From Mycolicibacterium canariasense (GTDB taxonomy: Bacteria; Actinomycetota; Actinomycetes; Mycobacteriales; Mycobacteriaceae): a DNA stretch of 64,000 nt. Positions 55,729-63,046 of the stretch are shown here, piece after piece. The stretch covers positions 459,383 through 523,382 of the forward strand of contig NZ_LQOL01000052.1 of assembly GCF_002101555.1 (NCBI RefSeq), given 5' to 3'. Under the pieces are notes generated by a model. That model had not been told where the DNA came from. It saw only the letters and a list, made by a program, of their open reading frames with translations, and did no database searches. The position numbers were made by a program, and so were the translations under genes. Numbering within the stretch: the stretch's first letter is position 1; each line of letters opens with the position of its first letter.

Positions 55729-56283
55729 TTACGGTAGCGGGGTGCCCGGCTGCCAGATGTTCCACTGCGCCAGGTGCGTACCGGTCTGCGGGTTGAGCAT
55801 CACGACGTTGGTCACCAGACCGCGGTAGACGTCCCAATACACCGCGCCGTCGACGGTCGAACCCGGGGGAGCGTTGAGCAGTGCCGTCTCCAGCGAGTCC
55901 GGGGCGTCGGTGTGCTTGGCGGTGTAGGCGTCGGCGTATGGGGTGACACCTTTGAAAGTGGTGGAGATGGAGAGCTGGAACGGGTTGGGGGCGGAGATGA
56001 CGTGCACGGTGATCGGCGCCTTCCACGGCCCGCCGGTGGCGCGCCAGCGCGGCGAACCGTTCCAGGTCCAGCCCGGGGGGACGTCGGTGGGTACCACGTC
56101 GTGCACGGTGACGTCGGCGGCGAAATCGTCGAATCGCACGTGCAACGTGTCACCCAGATTGCCGATCGGGGCGATGGCGTCGGTGAACTTCGGCGCCGCC
56201 GATGCCTGCGGCGCCAGCCCGAACGCCATCACCGCCGTCAACCCAGCAATCATTGCCGCCATTGCGCGAAGCATGTCTGGCAT
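55729..56283 (-). CDS. secreted MPT63-like protein (Rv2668 type)
   Basis: A 184-residue exported protein with an N-terminal signal peptide ending ASA-AP at about residue 30. The mature part is beta-rich (LGDTLHVRFDDFAADVTVHDVVPTD; ALLNAPPGSTVDGAVYWDVY). This recalls the immunoglobulin-like DUF1942/MPT63 exported antigens, but the link is tentative. Third gene of the clpC2 unit by spacing. ATG 56274 is an alternative start. Confidence 0.72.
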   Translation of the reverse strand: MPDMLRAMAAMIAGLTAVMAFGLAPQASAAPKFTDAIAPIGNLGDTLHVRFDDFAADVTVHDVVPTDVPPGWTWNGSPRWRATGGPWKAPITVHVISAPNPFQLSISTTFKGVTPYADAYTAKHTDAPDSLETALLNAPPGSTVDGAVYWDVYRGLVTNVVMLNPQTGTHLAQWNIWQPGTPLP

Positions 56284-56315
56284 CTTGGCACATGCCTTGG
56301 CGCGCGTCGGGAGCT

Positions 56316-56741
56316 TTAGTCGACCCAGGGGCCGTGCCCGCCCACCGCATCGATGCGGATCCTGGTCAGGAAGCCATCGGGAGCGTCCGCGGGCGGGAAG
56401 TGTTCCGCGGAGCCGAGCAGCGCGGTAGCCAGGTCTTTGAGCAGCTCGGGGGCCCCGCCCTCGACGATGCGCGCCGTCCCGTTCACCGACAGGTACTCGC
56501 GCTGCTGCCCGGGCTTGACCGGAGCCAGGATGGTCACGGCCACGTTCGGGTTGCGGCGCACGTTGCGGACCTTCTTGTAGGCGTCGGACAGGTGCGCGGC
56601 AACCAGTTCGTCGCCGTCGGGGGTGGATTGCAGGGCCACCCATACCACCGACACCTGCGGGGTGCCGTCCGGGTTGATGGTGACCAGCGTGGCGTCGGCG
56701 CCCGCCCCGATCAGTGTGCGCGCGGCTTCGTTGAGTGTCAT
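56316..56741 (-). CDS. PPOX-class flavin/F420-dependent oxidoreductase
   Basis: A 141-residue split-barrel protein. DATLVTINPDGTPQVSVVWVALQ and KVRNVRRNPNVAVTIL are the signature of pyridoxamine-5'-phosphate-oxidase-like enzymes that in mycobacteria often use F420H2. The substrate is unknown. It lies eight bases after clpC2 on the same strand, so it is probably co-transcribed. This gene is not part of the clpC2 neighbourhood I remember from M. tuberculosis. Confidence 0.82.
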   Translation of the reverse strand: MTLNEAARTLIGAGADATLVTINPDGTPQVSVVWVALQSTPDGDELVAAHLSDAYKKVRNVRRNPNVAVTILAPVKPGQQREYLSVNGTARIVEGGAPELLKDLATALLGSAEHFPPADAPDGFLTRIRIDAVGGHGPWVD

Positions 56742-56749
56742 GGCATTGT

Positions 56750-57478
56750 CTACTCCGCCGCGTCTTGATTCATTCCCGACAGTGAGGACAGTAGCGACAC
56801 CAGATCGGTCTCGGCGCGGTTTTTGTCGATGCCGACGCGGTGCAGCGGGCCGGTGCCGTCCTCGGACTCCAGCAGCGCCAGCAGGATGTGCTCGGTCCCG
56901 ATGTAGTTGTGCCCCAAGCGAAGTGCCTCGCGGAAGGTCAGCTCCAGGACCTTCTTGGCGGGGCCGCTGAAAGGCACCAGGCTCAGCTTCTCGCCGGTGT
57001 CGGCGGGCAGGTGGACCGCATCGCGGACGGCGGCCGTCGTGATGTTCTGCGCCTTGACGACGGCGATACCCAGCGAGCCCTCGTCGCCGAGCAGGCCCAG
57101 GATGAGGTGATCGGGGGTGATCTCGGTATTACCGGCGTCGCGCGCGGCGTCCTGGGCGGCGACGATCGCGGCCCGCGCGCGCGGGGTGAACCGGGCGAAG
57201 CCCTCGTTGGGATCGATGGTGTCGGCCTTGGGGACGAAGCGCTTCTGCGCGGCCTGTTTGGTGACGCCCATCCGGGCGCCGATGTCGGTCCAGGATGCGC
57301 CGGAGCGGCGGGCCTGGTCCACGAAATGGCCGATCAGGTGATCGGCCACCTCGCCGAGGTGTTCGGCGGCCAGCATGGCGTCGGTGAGTTGGTCCAGTTC
57401 GTCGTCGTGGACGGACTTGATGGCGCGGATCAGGGCGTCGAGGCTGATGGAGGATGTCGCGGACGGCGTATCGGTCAT
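56750..57478 (-). CDS. clpC2: ClpC2, Clp N-domain protein with DNA-binding domain
   Basis: A 242-residue protein lacking any ATPase module. An N-terminal helix-turn-helix domain (about 45-85, SWTDIGARMGVTKQAAQKRF) is followed by a Clp repeat domain (about 92-235, TPRARAAIVAAQDAARD...PDHLILGLL...NYIGTEHILLALL) like the ClpC1 N-domain. In M. tuberculosis ClpC2 binds cyclomarin-type ClpC1 ligands and represses its own gene. The two palindromes directly before the start codon support autoregulation here. Confidence 0.92.
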   Translation of the reverse strand: MTDTPSATSSISLDALIRAIKSVHDDELDQLTDAMLAAEHLGEVADHLIGHFVDQARRSGASWTDIGARMGVTKQAAQKRFVPKADTIDPNEGFARFTPRARAAIVAAQDAARDAGNTEITPDHLILGLLGDEGSLGIAVVKAQNITTAAVRDAVHLPADTGEKLSLVPFSGPAKKVLELTFREALRLGHNYIGTEHILLALLESEDGTGPLHRVGIDKNRAETDLVSLLSSLSGMNQDAAE

Positions 57479-57480
57479 GC

Positions 57481-57525
57481 GTCAACCGTAGGTTGACTCA
57501 CGATTGTCGTCAACCATGGGTTGAC
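57481..57525 (-). promoter_or_regulatory. tandem clpC2 operators
   Basis: Two perfect inverted repeats with identical arms, GTCAACC-GTA-GGTTGAC (57481-57497) and GTCAACC-ATG-GGTTGAC (57509-57525), are centred 28 bases apart. The first ends three bases from the clpC2 start codon. They are probably bound by the ClpC2 helix-turn-helix. Confidence 0.8.
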
Positions 57526-57563
57526 GACACGCCGAGGTGGGCGCGGCGGCCTACTGTGGAGGC

Positions 57564-57749
57564 GTGCGTTACTTCGTGATCGGTATCGGTGTGGTGCTGG
57601 CGTTCTTCGGGACGGTGTGGGGCCTGCAGGGCTTCGGCGCGCTACAGGGCAGTCCGATGAGCAATACCACCACCTGGTCGATCATCGGTCCGATCACCGC
57701 GCTGATCGGGGTCGGGATCGCGGTGTATGCCTGGCGCCTGCGCAAGTAG
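57564..57749 (+). CDS. small two-helix membrane protein
   Basis: A 61-residue protein from GTG 57564: two transmembrane helices (about 4-20 and 37-56) and a basic RLRK end. The start lies six bases after TACTGT (57552-57557); GGAGG is too close to serve as a normal ribosome site, so it may be leaderless. Divergent from clpC2 across a gap holding the tandem operators, so ClpC2 might also control it. Function unknown. Confidence 0.65.
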   Translation: MRYFVIGIGVVLAFFGTVWGLQGFGALQGSPMSNTTTWSIIGPITALIGVGIAVYAWRLRK

Positions 57750-57752
57750 CGG

Positions 57753-58250
57753 CTAACGGCGCTGGCGTGCAGGCAGATTCGCCAGCGCGTCGTCGATCTG
57801 CCGCACCTTTTCGGGGTCGACGCCCCACGGGTGCTCGACGCCGACGCGGCGGTCCAGGTCCCAGAGCGCGCACTGCTCGCCGGGTTCGGCGACCAGCGAC
57901 CAGGCGATGACGGTGCGGCGCAACTGCTCGGCCATCGAATCCGCGGTGGCGGGCGAATCACCGTCCGGGTGGTGGTGCAGGAAGCGGCCGTAGGCCCGGT
58001 CGCAGAACGCGGCGTAACGGGCGGTGCACAGGATCAGTCCGTGCCAGGCCTCGTCCACGGCATGCGACGGCATCCCGATCACCTGGTTGTCCCGCAGCGC
58101 CGCGCCGCAGCACCGAAGCCATTGACGCAGACCGGTTTCGACAAGTTCGCGGGGTTGCCACGGGCAGGTCTTGAACACCGCGTCGGGGAGCTCCAGGGCC
58201 GCGACGGCGGCGGCCGTCTGCCCGGGCTGGTGTCGGCGCCGCGTTCGCAC
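57753..58250 (-). CDS. hypothetical protein with His/Cys-rich helical core
   Basis: A 165-residue protein of unknown function. The centre HAVDEAWHGLILCTARYAAF followed by FLHHHP is rich in histidine and cysteine and recalls the conserved WH...C region of glycine-rich-domain-containing (GRDP-like) proteins, a weak resemblance. GTG 58250 is six bases after a TATCGT -10 on the minus strand (58257-58262), suggesting a leaderless start; an upstream ATG at 58307 is less likely. Ends four bases from the small membrane gene. Confidence 0.6.
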   Translation of the reverse strand: MRTRRRHQPGQTAAAVAALELPDAVFKTCPWQPRELVETGLRQWLRCCGAALRDNQVIGMPSHAVDEAWHGLILCTARYAAFCDRAYGRFLHHHPDGDSPATADSMAEQLRRTVIAWSLVAEPGEQCALWDLDRRVGVEHPWGVDPEKVRQIDDALANLPARQRR

Positions 58251-58424
58251 GATCCCACGATAGTGCTCACAACGGGCCCGGTGGTCCCGGTGAACACATC
58301 GTGACACCGCCGAGTACTACCTGGACCTGCTCGACGAGTTGCGGGCGGCAGTCACCGAAGATCTCGCGCATCAGCGGGCGTCGCTGGCCAGATGCGAACT
58401 CGACGGTGTCGGTTTCGGCGTAGG

Positions 58425-58724
58425 TCAGGCGATGGCGCGGGTGTCCACACCGGCGTAGCGCACCATCCACCCGGCGGCGCGCAGCTGATTGTGCAGCCGC
58501 TTCGCCTGCCGTCGCACATCGCCGTCGTGGCCCAGGCTGGTGCACCGGATGCTGATCAGGAATGGCCAATCGTCGAAGGCGTCGAACTGGGCGACCGCGA
58601 ACACCGCTTCGCCGTCCAGCCAGAAGCCGGCGATGCTGCCCAATGGGCGCGGGTGCTCCGGTGCGAGGGCAGACACCAGCGCAGCCAGCGACGCCGGGCC
58701 GCTCACCTCGAGGAGGTCTGTCAT
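58425..58724 (-). CDS. hypothetical 99-residue protein
   Basis: Not recognised. The protein is soluble with a mixed alpha/beta pattern (GSIAGFWLDGEAVFAVAQF, DVRRQAKRLHNQLRAAGW) and no cofactor motif. ATG 58724 has a GAGAAAG purine stretch upstream. Codon use is like its neighbours. The 174 bases between it and the previous gene hold only a short plus-strand open frame (58294-58458) without a start codon. Confidence 0.5.
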   Translation of the reverse strand: MTDLLEVSGPASLAALVSALAPEHPRPLGSIAGFWLDGEAVFAVAQFDAFDDWPFLISIRCTSLGHDGDVRRQAKRLHNQLRAAGWMVRYAGVDTRAIA

Positions 58725-58786
58725 GACTCAACTTTCTCGTGAATGGGGAACCGGATTCAACCGGTTTTGGTGGTAGACGTCGAAGG

Positions 58787-59521
58787 GTGAGCGTCCGAAG
58801 GTTTGCGGTGCCGGGTCTGCTGGTCCTGGCGGCGATGCTCACCGCGGCGTTCGGCGTGGCGCCCTTCTCGCTGGCCGCATCGGCGGGGGTGGCGTTCGGC
58901 GGTGAGGCGGATCTGCGGGCGGCTGCCCATGTGGCGGTGCTCGACTACTGGACGGCCGATACCCAGAATCTGACGGCGGGTCTGAGCGTCCTGGTGGAGT
59001 TCTGGTTTCGCTTCCACCTCGCCAAGGCCGTCTTCGCGGCGCTCTTGGTGGCCGTGTTCATCGCGCTGGCGGTGCGCTGTTGGCGGGCGGCGCCGTGCGA
59101 GCGGTGGCGGCGTGCCGGCACCGCGTTCGGTGCCGCCGTCAGTGCCGGGATGGCGGCGCTCTCGCTGCTGGTGGTGATGGCGAATGTGCAGGGCGCGGTC
59201 GCGCCGTCGTCGTCGCTGCTGCCGATGATTCCTGACGAGGTGCGGAGCGGATTCGGCGCCGCGCTACGGGCGGGCGTGCGGGAGCCCGCGGCGTTGCCGG
59301 TACTGATCGGTGACTTCTCTCGATATCACGCCGCGATGGCGGTGGTCGCCGGTCTGGTGGCTGCGGCAGTCATCGCCGCGGCGGTGTACTGGCGCCGAAC
59401 CAGGTTCGGGATCGTTGCCGCCGTGCTGGCGTGCGGAGTGGTCGTCATCGGCGTGGCGAACACGATGACCGCGCTGAATCCGGTGCCGGCTTTGCAGGCG
59501 TTCTTCGACGGCGGATGGTGA
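58787..59521 (+). CDS. four-helix integral membrane protein, unknown function
   Basis: A 244-residue protein from GTG 58787, with four hydrophobic helices (about 7-30, 70-95, 117-138, 187-210) and a fifth at about 215-232. The loop between helices 1 and 2 contains DLRAAAHVAVLDYWTADTQN. No enzymatic motif is visible. It is the last gene with host-like composition before the phage-derived patch. An in-frame start at 58739 would add a basic, non-hydrophobic lead. Confidence 0.6.
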   Translation: MSVRRFAVPGLLVLAAMLTAAFGVAPFSLAASAGVAFGGEADLRAAAHVAVLDYWTADTQNLTAGLSVLVEFWFRFHLAKAVFAALLVAVFIALAVRCWRAAPCERWRRAGTAFGAAVSAGMAALSLLVVMANVQGAVAPSSSLLPMIPDEVRSGFGAALRAGVREPAALPVLIGDFSRYHAAMAVVAGLVAAAVIAAAVYWRRTRFGIVAAVLACGVVVIGVANTMTALNPVPALQAFFDGGW

Positions 59522-59664
59522 GCTACCGCGCGGAAAAGCCGCTGAGCTCGGAGAATGATGCTGGTGCGCGATACTCGGATTGAACCAAGCACCTCATGAA
59601 TTGCTGGCGTGTCGCCTACCTGGACATATGCTCGGTCTGATCTGGGGTTATATCAAACAGTGAC

Positions 59665-60322
59665 GTGAATGTTTGGGGTTGTTTGGTAGCTGTTGTACCC
59701 CCTTGGGTACTGTTTTGGGTGTTCCGCGACCGCGACGCCGCCCGCGCGGAACTGACGGAGGCCCAGAACACGCCCGTCGACAGCGGCACGGGCAGCGGCG
59801 GGTCAGGCGGTCCGTCGGGTGCCAGCTTCGGCCAGGATATGCTGTCGGGGCTGATGGAGGCGGTGGGCCTGGACGGTTCGGTGTTCTCCGACCCGACGCA
59901 GTGGGGTATCTGGAAGCTGTTCACCGGGGGAGCGAACTACCTGGGCGGCTTGTTGAAGAACTTCCAAACGAACAGCGGCCCCGCGCGTTTGAACCCGTAC
60001 GGCGGTGCCCCTGGTGGTTCCCAGCACGGCCGTGGTGCCGGGTCGCCTGGTCCCGGTAACGCGGGCGACGGTGGTCTGGGGGCGTTCCAGCTGGGCGACG
60101 GCGGTGGCATGTCGGGGATGGGCGGCGCTCTGATGGGTGCCCTGCCCCAGGCCCGCGACTACCTGGCCGTCAGCCGCGACCCAAGCGGCTGGACCTATCG
60201 ACGCCTCAATCACGTTGCAGGACAACGTCGATAACAAGACCTTCGGCGCGATGCGCGGGATGCAGCACGACCGGGTGAGGACCGCAGGGTCGGGCATGCG
60301 GGGACTGGGCGGGGGATTCTGA
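59665..60322 (+). pseudogene. decayed phage tail tape-measure-like gene (C-terminal part)
   Basis: The frame from 59665 encodes a hydrophobic start, a linker (DRDAARAELTEAQNTPVDSG), a segment GLDGSVFSDPTQWGIWKLF and a long Gly/Pro/Gln-rich stretch. It then shifts (+1) at about 60176-60185 into GPIDASITLQDNVDNKTFG and ends at 60322. The Gly-rich tail with a terminal DASI...NV motif resembles C-termini of actinobacteriophage tape-measure or minor tail proteins. Only a fragment remains, with at least one frameshift. The 143 bases before it hold no complete gene, but a short frame MLGLIWGYIKQ (59628-59663) may be more of the same relic. Confidence 0.45.
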
Positions 60323-60624
60323 TGTCGGCGGTAGGGAGTGGTTTCGGCCGGACGCACCACCACTACAAGGAACTCAAGCGGCAGTTCCGCAAGGACTGCG
60401 CGACCAGGGATTGGGGTGGTGGTTGTGTCCCAACCCCATCGACTACACCCTGGTGTGGCCCCACCCGCAGTCCTTCAGCGTGGACCACGCCCTCCCCGCG
60501 TCGACACATCCCGAGCTGGGGTAACGACGTGCTCGACTTCCGACCGGCCCACCTGGTGTGCAACCAGATGCGGGGAGACGACGAACCCCATATCGACATC
60601 GGCACGCCGTCAGAGGAGTGGTGA
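60322..60624 (+). pseudogene. HNH endonuclease gene with two compensating frameshifts
   Basis: The first part (HHHYKELKRQFRKDCATRDW) and last part (NDVLDFRPAHLVCNQMRGDD) are in one frame. The middle, read in another frame, gives CPNPIDYTLVWPHPQSFSVD and then HALPAST. Joined, they form a phage-type HNH nuclease with VDHALP for the first histidine and N..RPAH..CN for the rest. The shifts fall at about 60412 and 60522. As written, the single frame would lose the HNH core, so the gene is probably inactive. Start and stop overlap both neighbours (TGATG). Confidence 0.65.
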
Positions 60625-60974
60625 TGGCCAAGAAACCCAACGTGCCGTGCGCCAACGGCTGCGACAGACTGATGTGGCCTGACACGCGAGGATTGCCCCC
60701 TGGGCTAGCCACGTGTCGAGACTGCCGCCGAGCCCAATGGGTGACGACACCGCGACCACCTGGGACCTACCGATGTCGAGTGTGCGGAGTGGAGGTCTCA
60801 AGTCCCGACCAGAAGTGCAGCGATCACAAGGGGCTACTTCGCCGTGTGTGTCGCTGGTGCGGCGCACAGTTCATCGGCCGCCGCGGCACACGCTGTTGTA
60901 GCGATGACTGCCGCCAAAGTAGTGGCGAGTCCCCGTTTCCGAGTCCACCCGGTTCTGGAGTCGGGGTGGTGTGA
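60624..60974 (+). CDS. phage-type zinc-finger protein, 3' end replaced by IS insertion
   Basis: A 116-residue cysteine-rich protein with several CxxC-type pairs (CANGC, CRDC, CRVCG, CRWCG, CCSDDC). Small proteins of this kind lie beside HNH genes in actinobacteriophages. The IS3-family element begins at 60940, so the last codons come from the IS end. Removing the element and one TTC copy restores an ending PFSAGTRQ-stop, only a few residues shorter. All cysteines are upstream, so function may survive. Start ATG overlaps the HNH stop. Confidence 0.55.
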   Translation: MAKKPNVPCANGCDRLMWPDTRGLPPGLATCRDCRRAQWVTTPRPPGTYRCRVCGVEVSSPDQKCSDHKGLLRRVCRWCGAQFIGRRGTRCCSDDCRQSSGESPFPSPPGSGVGVV

Positions 60975-60981
60975 TCCAGAT

Positions 60982-61815
60982 TCAGTTGATGCTGCAGGCC
61001 ATCGGGGTGTGGGTGCACCTGCAGACGGCAGCGTACTCGGACGGCGTGCGGTAGCCCAGGGCTGAGTGGCGGTGCCGGTGGTTGTGTTCGTCCTTGAAGT
61101 CGCCGATGACTACGCGGGCTTCGAGCAGGGTGTTCCAGTGGTTGCGGTTGAGGCACTCCTTGCGTAGTCGGTTGTTGAACGATTCGATGTGTCCGTTGTT
61201 CCAGGGCGTGCCCGGCGGGATATAGGACATGTCGAACCTTCCGTCGCAGAACTGTTGCAGCGCTTGATAAATGAACTCCGGTCCGTTGTCCATCCGCAGC
61301 ACCGTCGGCGGGCCGCCGGCGGCGGTGAACACCTTCTTGAGCTCGGCGACGAGCCGGTCGGCGGTGATCGACCGCTCGACGAGGTTGAGCAGCGAGACCC
61401 TGGTGTGCTCGTCGATCATCGAGGCGATCTTGATGGCCTTGCCGTCGACGGTGGAGTCGAACTGGAAATCGATCGCCCACACCACGTTCGGGGCGTCGGC
61501 CTCGACCGGCAGGATCGATGACACCCCGGCCCGCTTGCGTGGACTGTGCACCCGCACCTGCAGACCTTCCTCGCGCCACAGGCGGTGGATCTTCTTCTTT
61601 TTGACCTCACGGCGTTCGTCGTAGCGCAACGCCGCCCAGGCACGGCGGAACCCGTGGCAGGGGTGTTTGGTGGCGTAGGAACGCAGCCCGGCCCGCATCT
61701 CGGTATCGGGATCAGCCGGTGTCTGTGTCTGAGGGAGTCGGCGGCAGGTGGAGCGGGCCAGCCCAACAGCTTTGCACGCCAACCGTTCCGACATACCCAA
61801 CGTGGTGGTGAGCAT
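60982..61815 (-). CDS. IS3-family transposase OrfB (catalytic)
   Basis: A 277-residue integrase-core protein as a separate ORF. The upstream frame (ILSPAAKRRAVDM) extends into orfA for the fused product. It has an HTH_21-like segment (HGFRRAWAALRYDERR, KKKKIHRLWREEGLQVR) and the rve domain with the DDE triad: Asp in VWAIDFQFDST, Asp in LRMDNGPEF, Glu in NNGHIESFNNRLRKE. No lesion is seen. It is produced mainly as an OrfAB fusion by -1 frameshifting at 61851-61857. Confidence 0.9.
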   Translation of the reverse strand: MLTTTLGMSERLACKAVGLARSTCRRLPQTQTPADPDTEMRAGLRSYATKHPCHGFRRAWAALRYDERREVKKKKIHRLWREEGLQVRVHSPRKRAGVSSILPVEADAPNVVWAIDFQFDSTVDGKAIKIASMIDEHTRVSLLNLVERSITADRLVAELKKVFTAAGGPPTVLRMDNGPEFIYQALQQFCDGRFDMSYIPPGTPWNNGHIESFNNRLRKECLNRNHWNTLLEARVVIGDFKDEHNHRHRHSALGYRTPSEYAAVCRCTHTPMACSIN

Positions 61816-61844
61816 GTCGACGGCGCGACGCTTGGCAGCTGGGC

Positions 61845-62126
61845 TCAGAATTTTCCCTTCGCGACCTCCCGCAACGCGTCTTTGACCAGCTCAGCCTCGG
61901 CCAACAGCCGCTTCAATCGGGCGTTCTGCTCCCGCAGCTCCTTGAGCTCTTTGGCGGCGTCGGTGTCCATGCCGCCGTAGCTGCGGCGCCAGTTGTACAA
62001 CGTCGCCGGCGAGACTTCGAGCTCGGCAGCGATCTCCTCGCCGGTCTTGCCCTCCGCGGCCAACTCGTCCGCACGGCGCAGTTTGCGCGCGATGTCCTCC
62101 GCGGAATGCCGCTTCCGACCAGCCAT
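61845..62126 (-). CDS. IS3-family transposase OrfA
   Basis: A 93-residue DNA-binding protein. A helix-turn-helix (about 8-48: AEDIARKLRRADELAAEGKT, VSPATLYNWRRSYG) recognises the IS ends. A leucine-zipper-like coiled coil follows (about 58-85, LKELREQNARLKRLLAEAEL). It ends AKGKF-stop just after the slippery site. Confidence 0.9.
   Translation of the reverse strand: MAGRKRHSAEDIARKLRRADELAAEGKTGEEIAAELEVSPATLYNWRRSYGGMDTDAAKELKELREQNARLKRLLAEAELVKDALREVAKGKF
61851..61857 (-). promoter_or_regulatory. programmed -1 frameshift site (G GGA AAA)
   Basis: On the minus strand the zero frame reads AAG GGA AAA TTC TGA. The heptamer G_GGA_AAA fits X_XXY_YYZ, and a -1 slip continues ATT CTG AGC CCA directly into the orfB frame, giving the OrfAB transposase. 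Confidence 0.8.
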
Positions 62127-62228
62127 ACGTCCATCGTCCCTTCTCGCCCGACATCGGGCTACAGGACTCTAAAACCGGCCGGACTCATTCAGCGGGAACA
62201 CGCCAGTAGGCCTCGGTCAAGCCCAAGA

Positions 62229-62246
62229 ATTGCGGCGAATCGCAAT
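62229..62246. terminator. small inverted repeat between the IS and the HEPN gene
   Basis: ATTGCG-GCGAAT-CGCAAT has perfect six-base arms, 36 bases after the HEPN-like gene's stop on the minus strand. It could be a terminator. The rest of the 91-base gap shows nothing else. Confidence 0.35.
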
Positions 62247-62281
62247 GCGCAGACGCAAAGGGGTACGGCGTCCCTGTCGGG

Positions 62282-62983
62282 CTATCTCTCCGTGCGGAGT
62301 TCACGCGACAGCCCCACGAGGGTGACCTCAGTCAGCTTGCGAATGAAGGCGATGCACTGCTGAGCGTCCACCAACCGGATCGTCGGTCCCCCGACGGTTA
62401 GTGTCCTTTGTCGCTTGACTACATTCAGTCGAACAGCCTGGAGCACATCAACATCCGGCATCGTGTCACCGTGGGCGATAGCGTGTCGCACCTGTAGCCA
62501 GTCTCCAAGCCGCTGTTCCACCTGAGCAGGTTTCAAAGTGACTTGCCGTCCACCCGATTCCCTGACGCTCCACGTCCAGTGCGGCCGGGGATCAAACCCG
62601 ACCTGTTGAAGCAGAACACGCGAGTTTCGAGCGTTTGGCGTAGTGAATCGGGTCACACTGCCCATCACCTGACCGCGGACCAACCGGGCGAACGCATAGT
62701 TCGGGTCCGATGGGTCCGGAATACCACGGTCAAGCATGAACATCGTCATGTCCTCAACGACCGCCTGCCAGCTGGCTACAGCCATCACAACAACCGCCCG
62801 GTTGACCGACGTCTCAATCCTTCGACCACGACCAGACGAGCCGACCTGCCGATGCACCTCCACCAGGTTGTCGCAGTGCTTCATCGCATCATCGAACTTC
62901 GTCTTAACCTGCAGTCTTAAAGCCAGACTCATGGCAGAAGCGTATTGGGCATCTGTTGAAGGGAACGAACCCCCATCCGGCAT
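62282..62983 (-). CDS. HEPN-like protein (RiboL-PSP-HEPN type)
   Basis: A 233-residue helical protein. The N-terminal half has ALRLQVKTKFDDAMKHCDNL and a helix VVVMAVASWQAVVEDMTMFM. The second half has WLQVRHAIAHGDTMP, containing R-x4-H, the catalytic motif of HEPN ribonucleases. HEPN proteins serve as toxins, abortive-infection effectors or RNA-processing enzymes. The gene lies next to phage debris and an IS and diverges from a membrane coiled-coil gene across 63 bases, a plausible defence-type setting. The ATG 62983 start is the best choice but lacks a strong ribosome site. Function is inferred. Confidence 0.6.
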   Translation of the reverse strand: MPDGGSFPSTDAQYASAMSLALRLQVKTKFDDAMKHCDNLVEVHRQVGSSGRGRRIETSVNRAVVVMAVASWQAVVEDMTMFMLDRGIPDPSDPNYAFARLVRGQVMGSVTRFTTPNARNSRVLLQQVGFDPRPHWTWSVRESGGRQVTLKPAQVEQRLGDWLQVRHAIAHGDTMPDVDVLQAVRLNVVKRQRTLTVGGPTIRLVDAQQCIAFIRKLTEVTLVGLSRELRTER

Positions 62984-63046
62984 CGCCTGGGTGACTTCGG
63001 GGGCGAGCCGTCGCTCGCGGGGAGACTCGCGCGCTACATTCCGCGC

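Larger units (their letters stand above)
60940..62187 (-). mobile_element. complete IS3-family insertion sequence, 1,248 bp
   Basis: The terminal inverted repeats are CGAGTCCACCCGGTTCTGG at the left (from 60940) and TGAGTCCGGCCGGTTTTAG at the right (reverse complement, from 62187); over the first 23 bases 18 match. TTC flanks both sides (60937-60939 and 62188-62190), a three-base target duplication typical of IS3. Inside are orfA and orfB with an intact frameshift site and DDE residues, so it looks recently inserted and potentially active. Confidence 0.88.

Noticed and set aside
58741..58775. AACCGG...CCGGTT inverted repeat before the four-helix membrane gene
   Set aside because: Six-base arms with a GC core are expected by chance in this DNA, and it does not align with a promoter.
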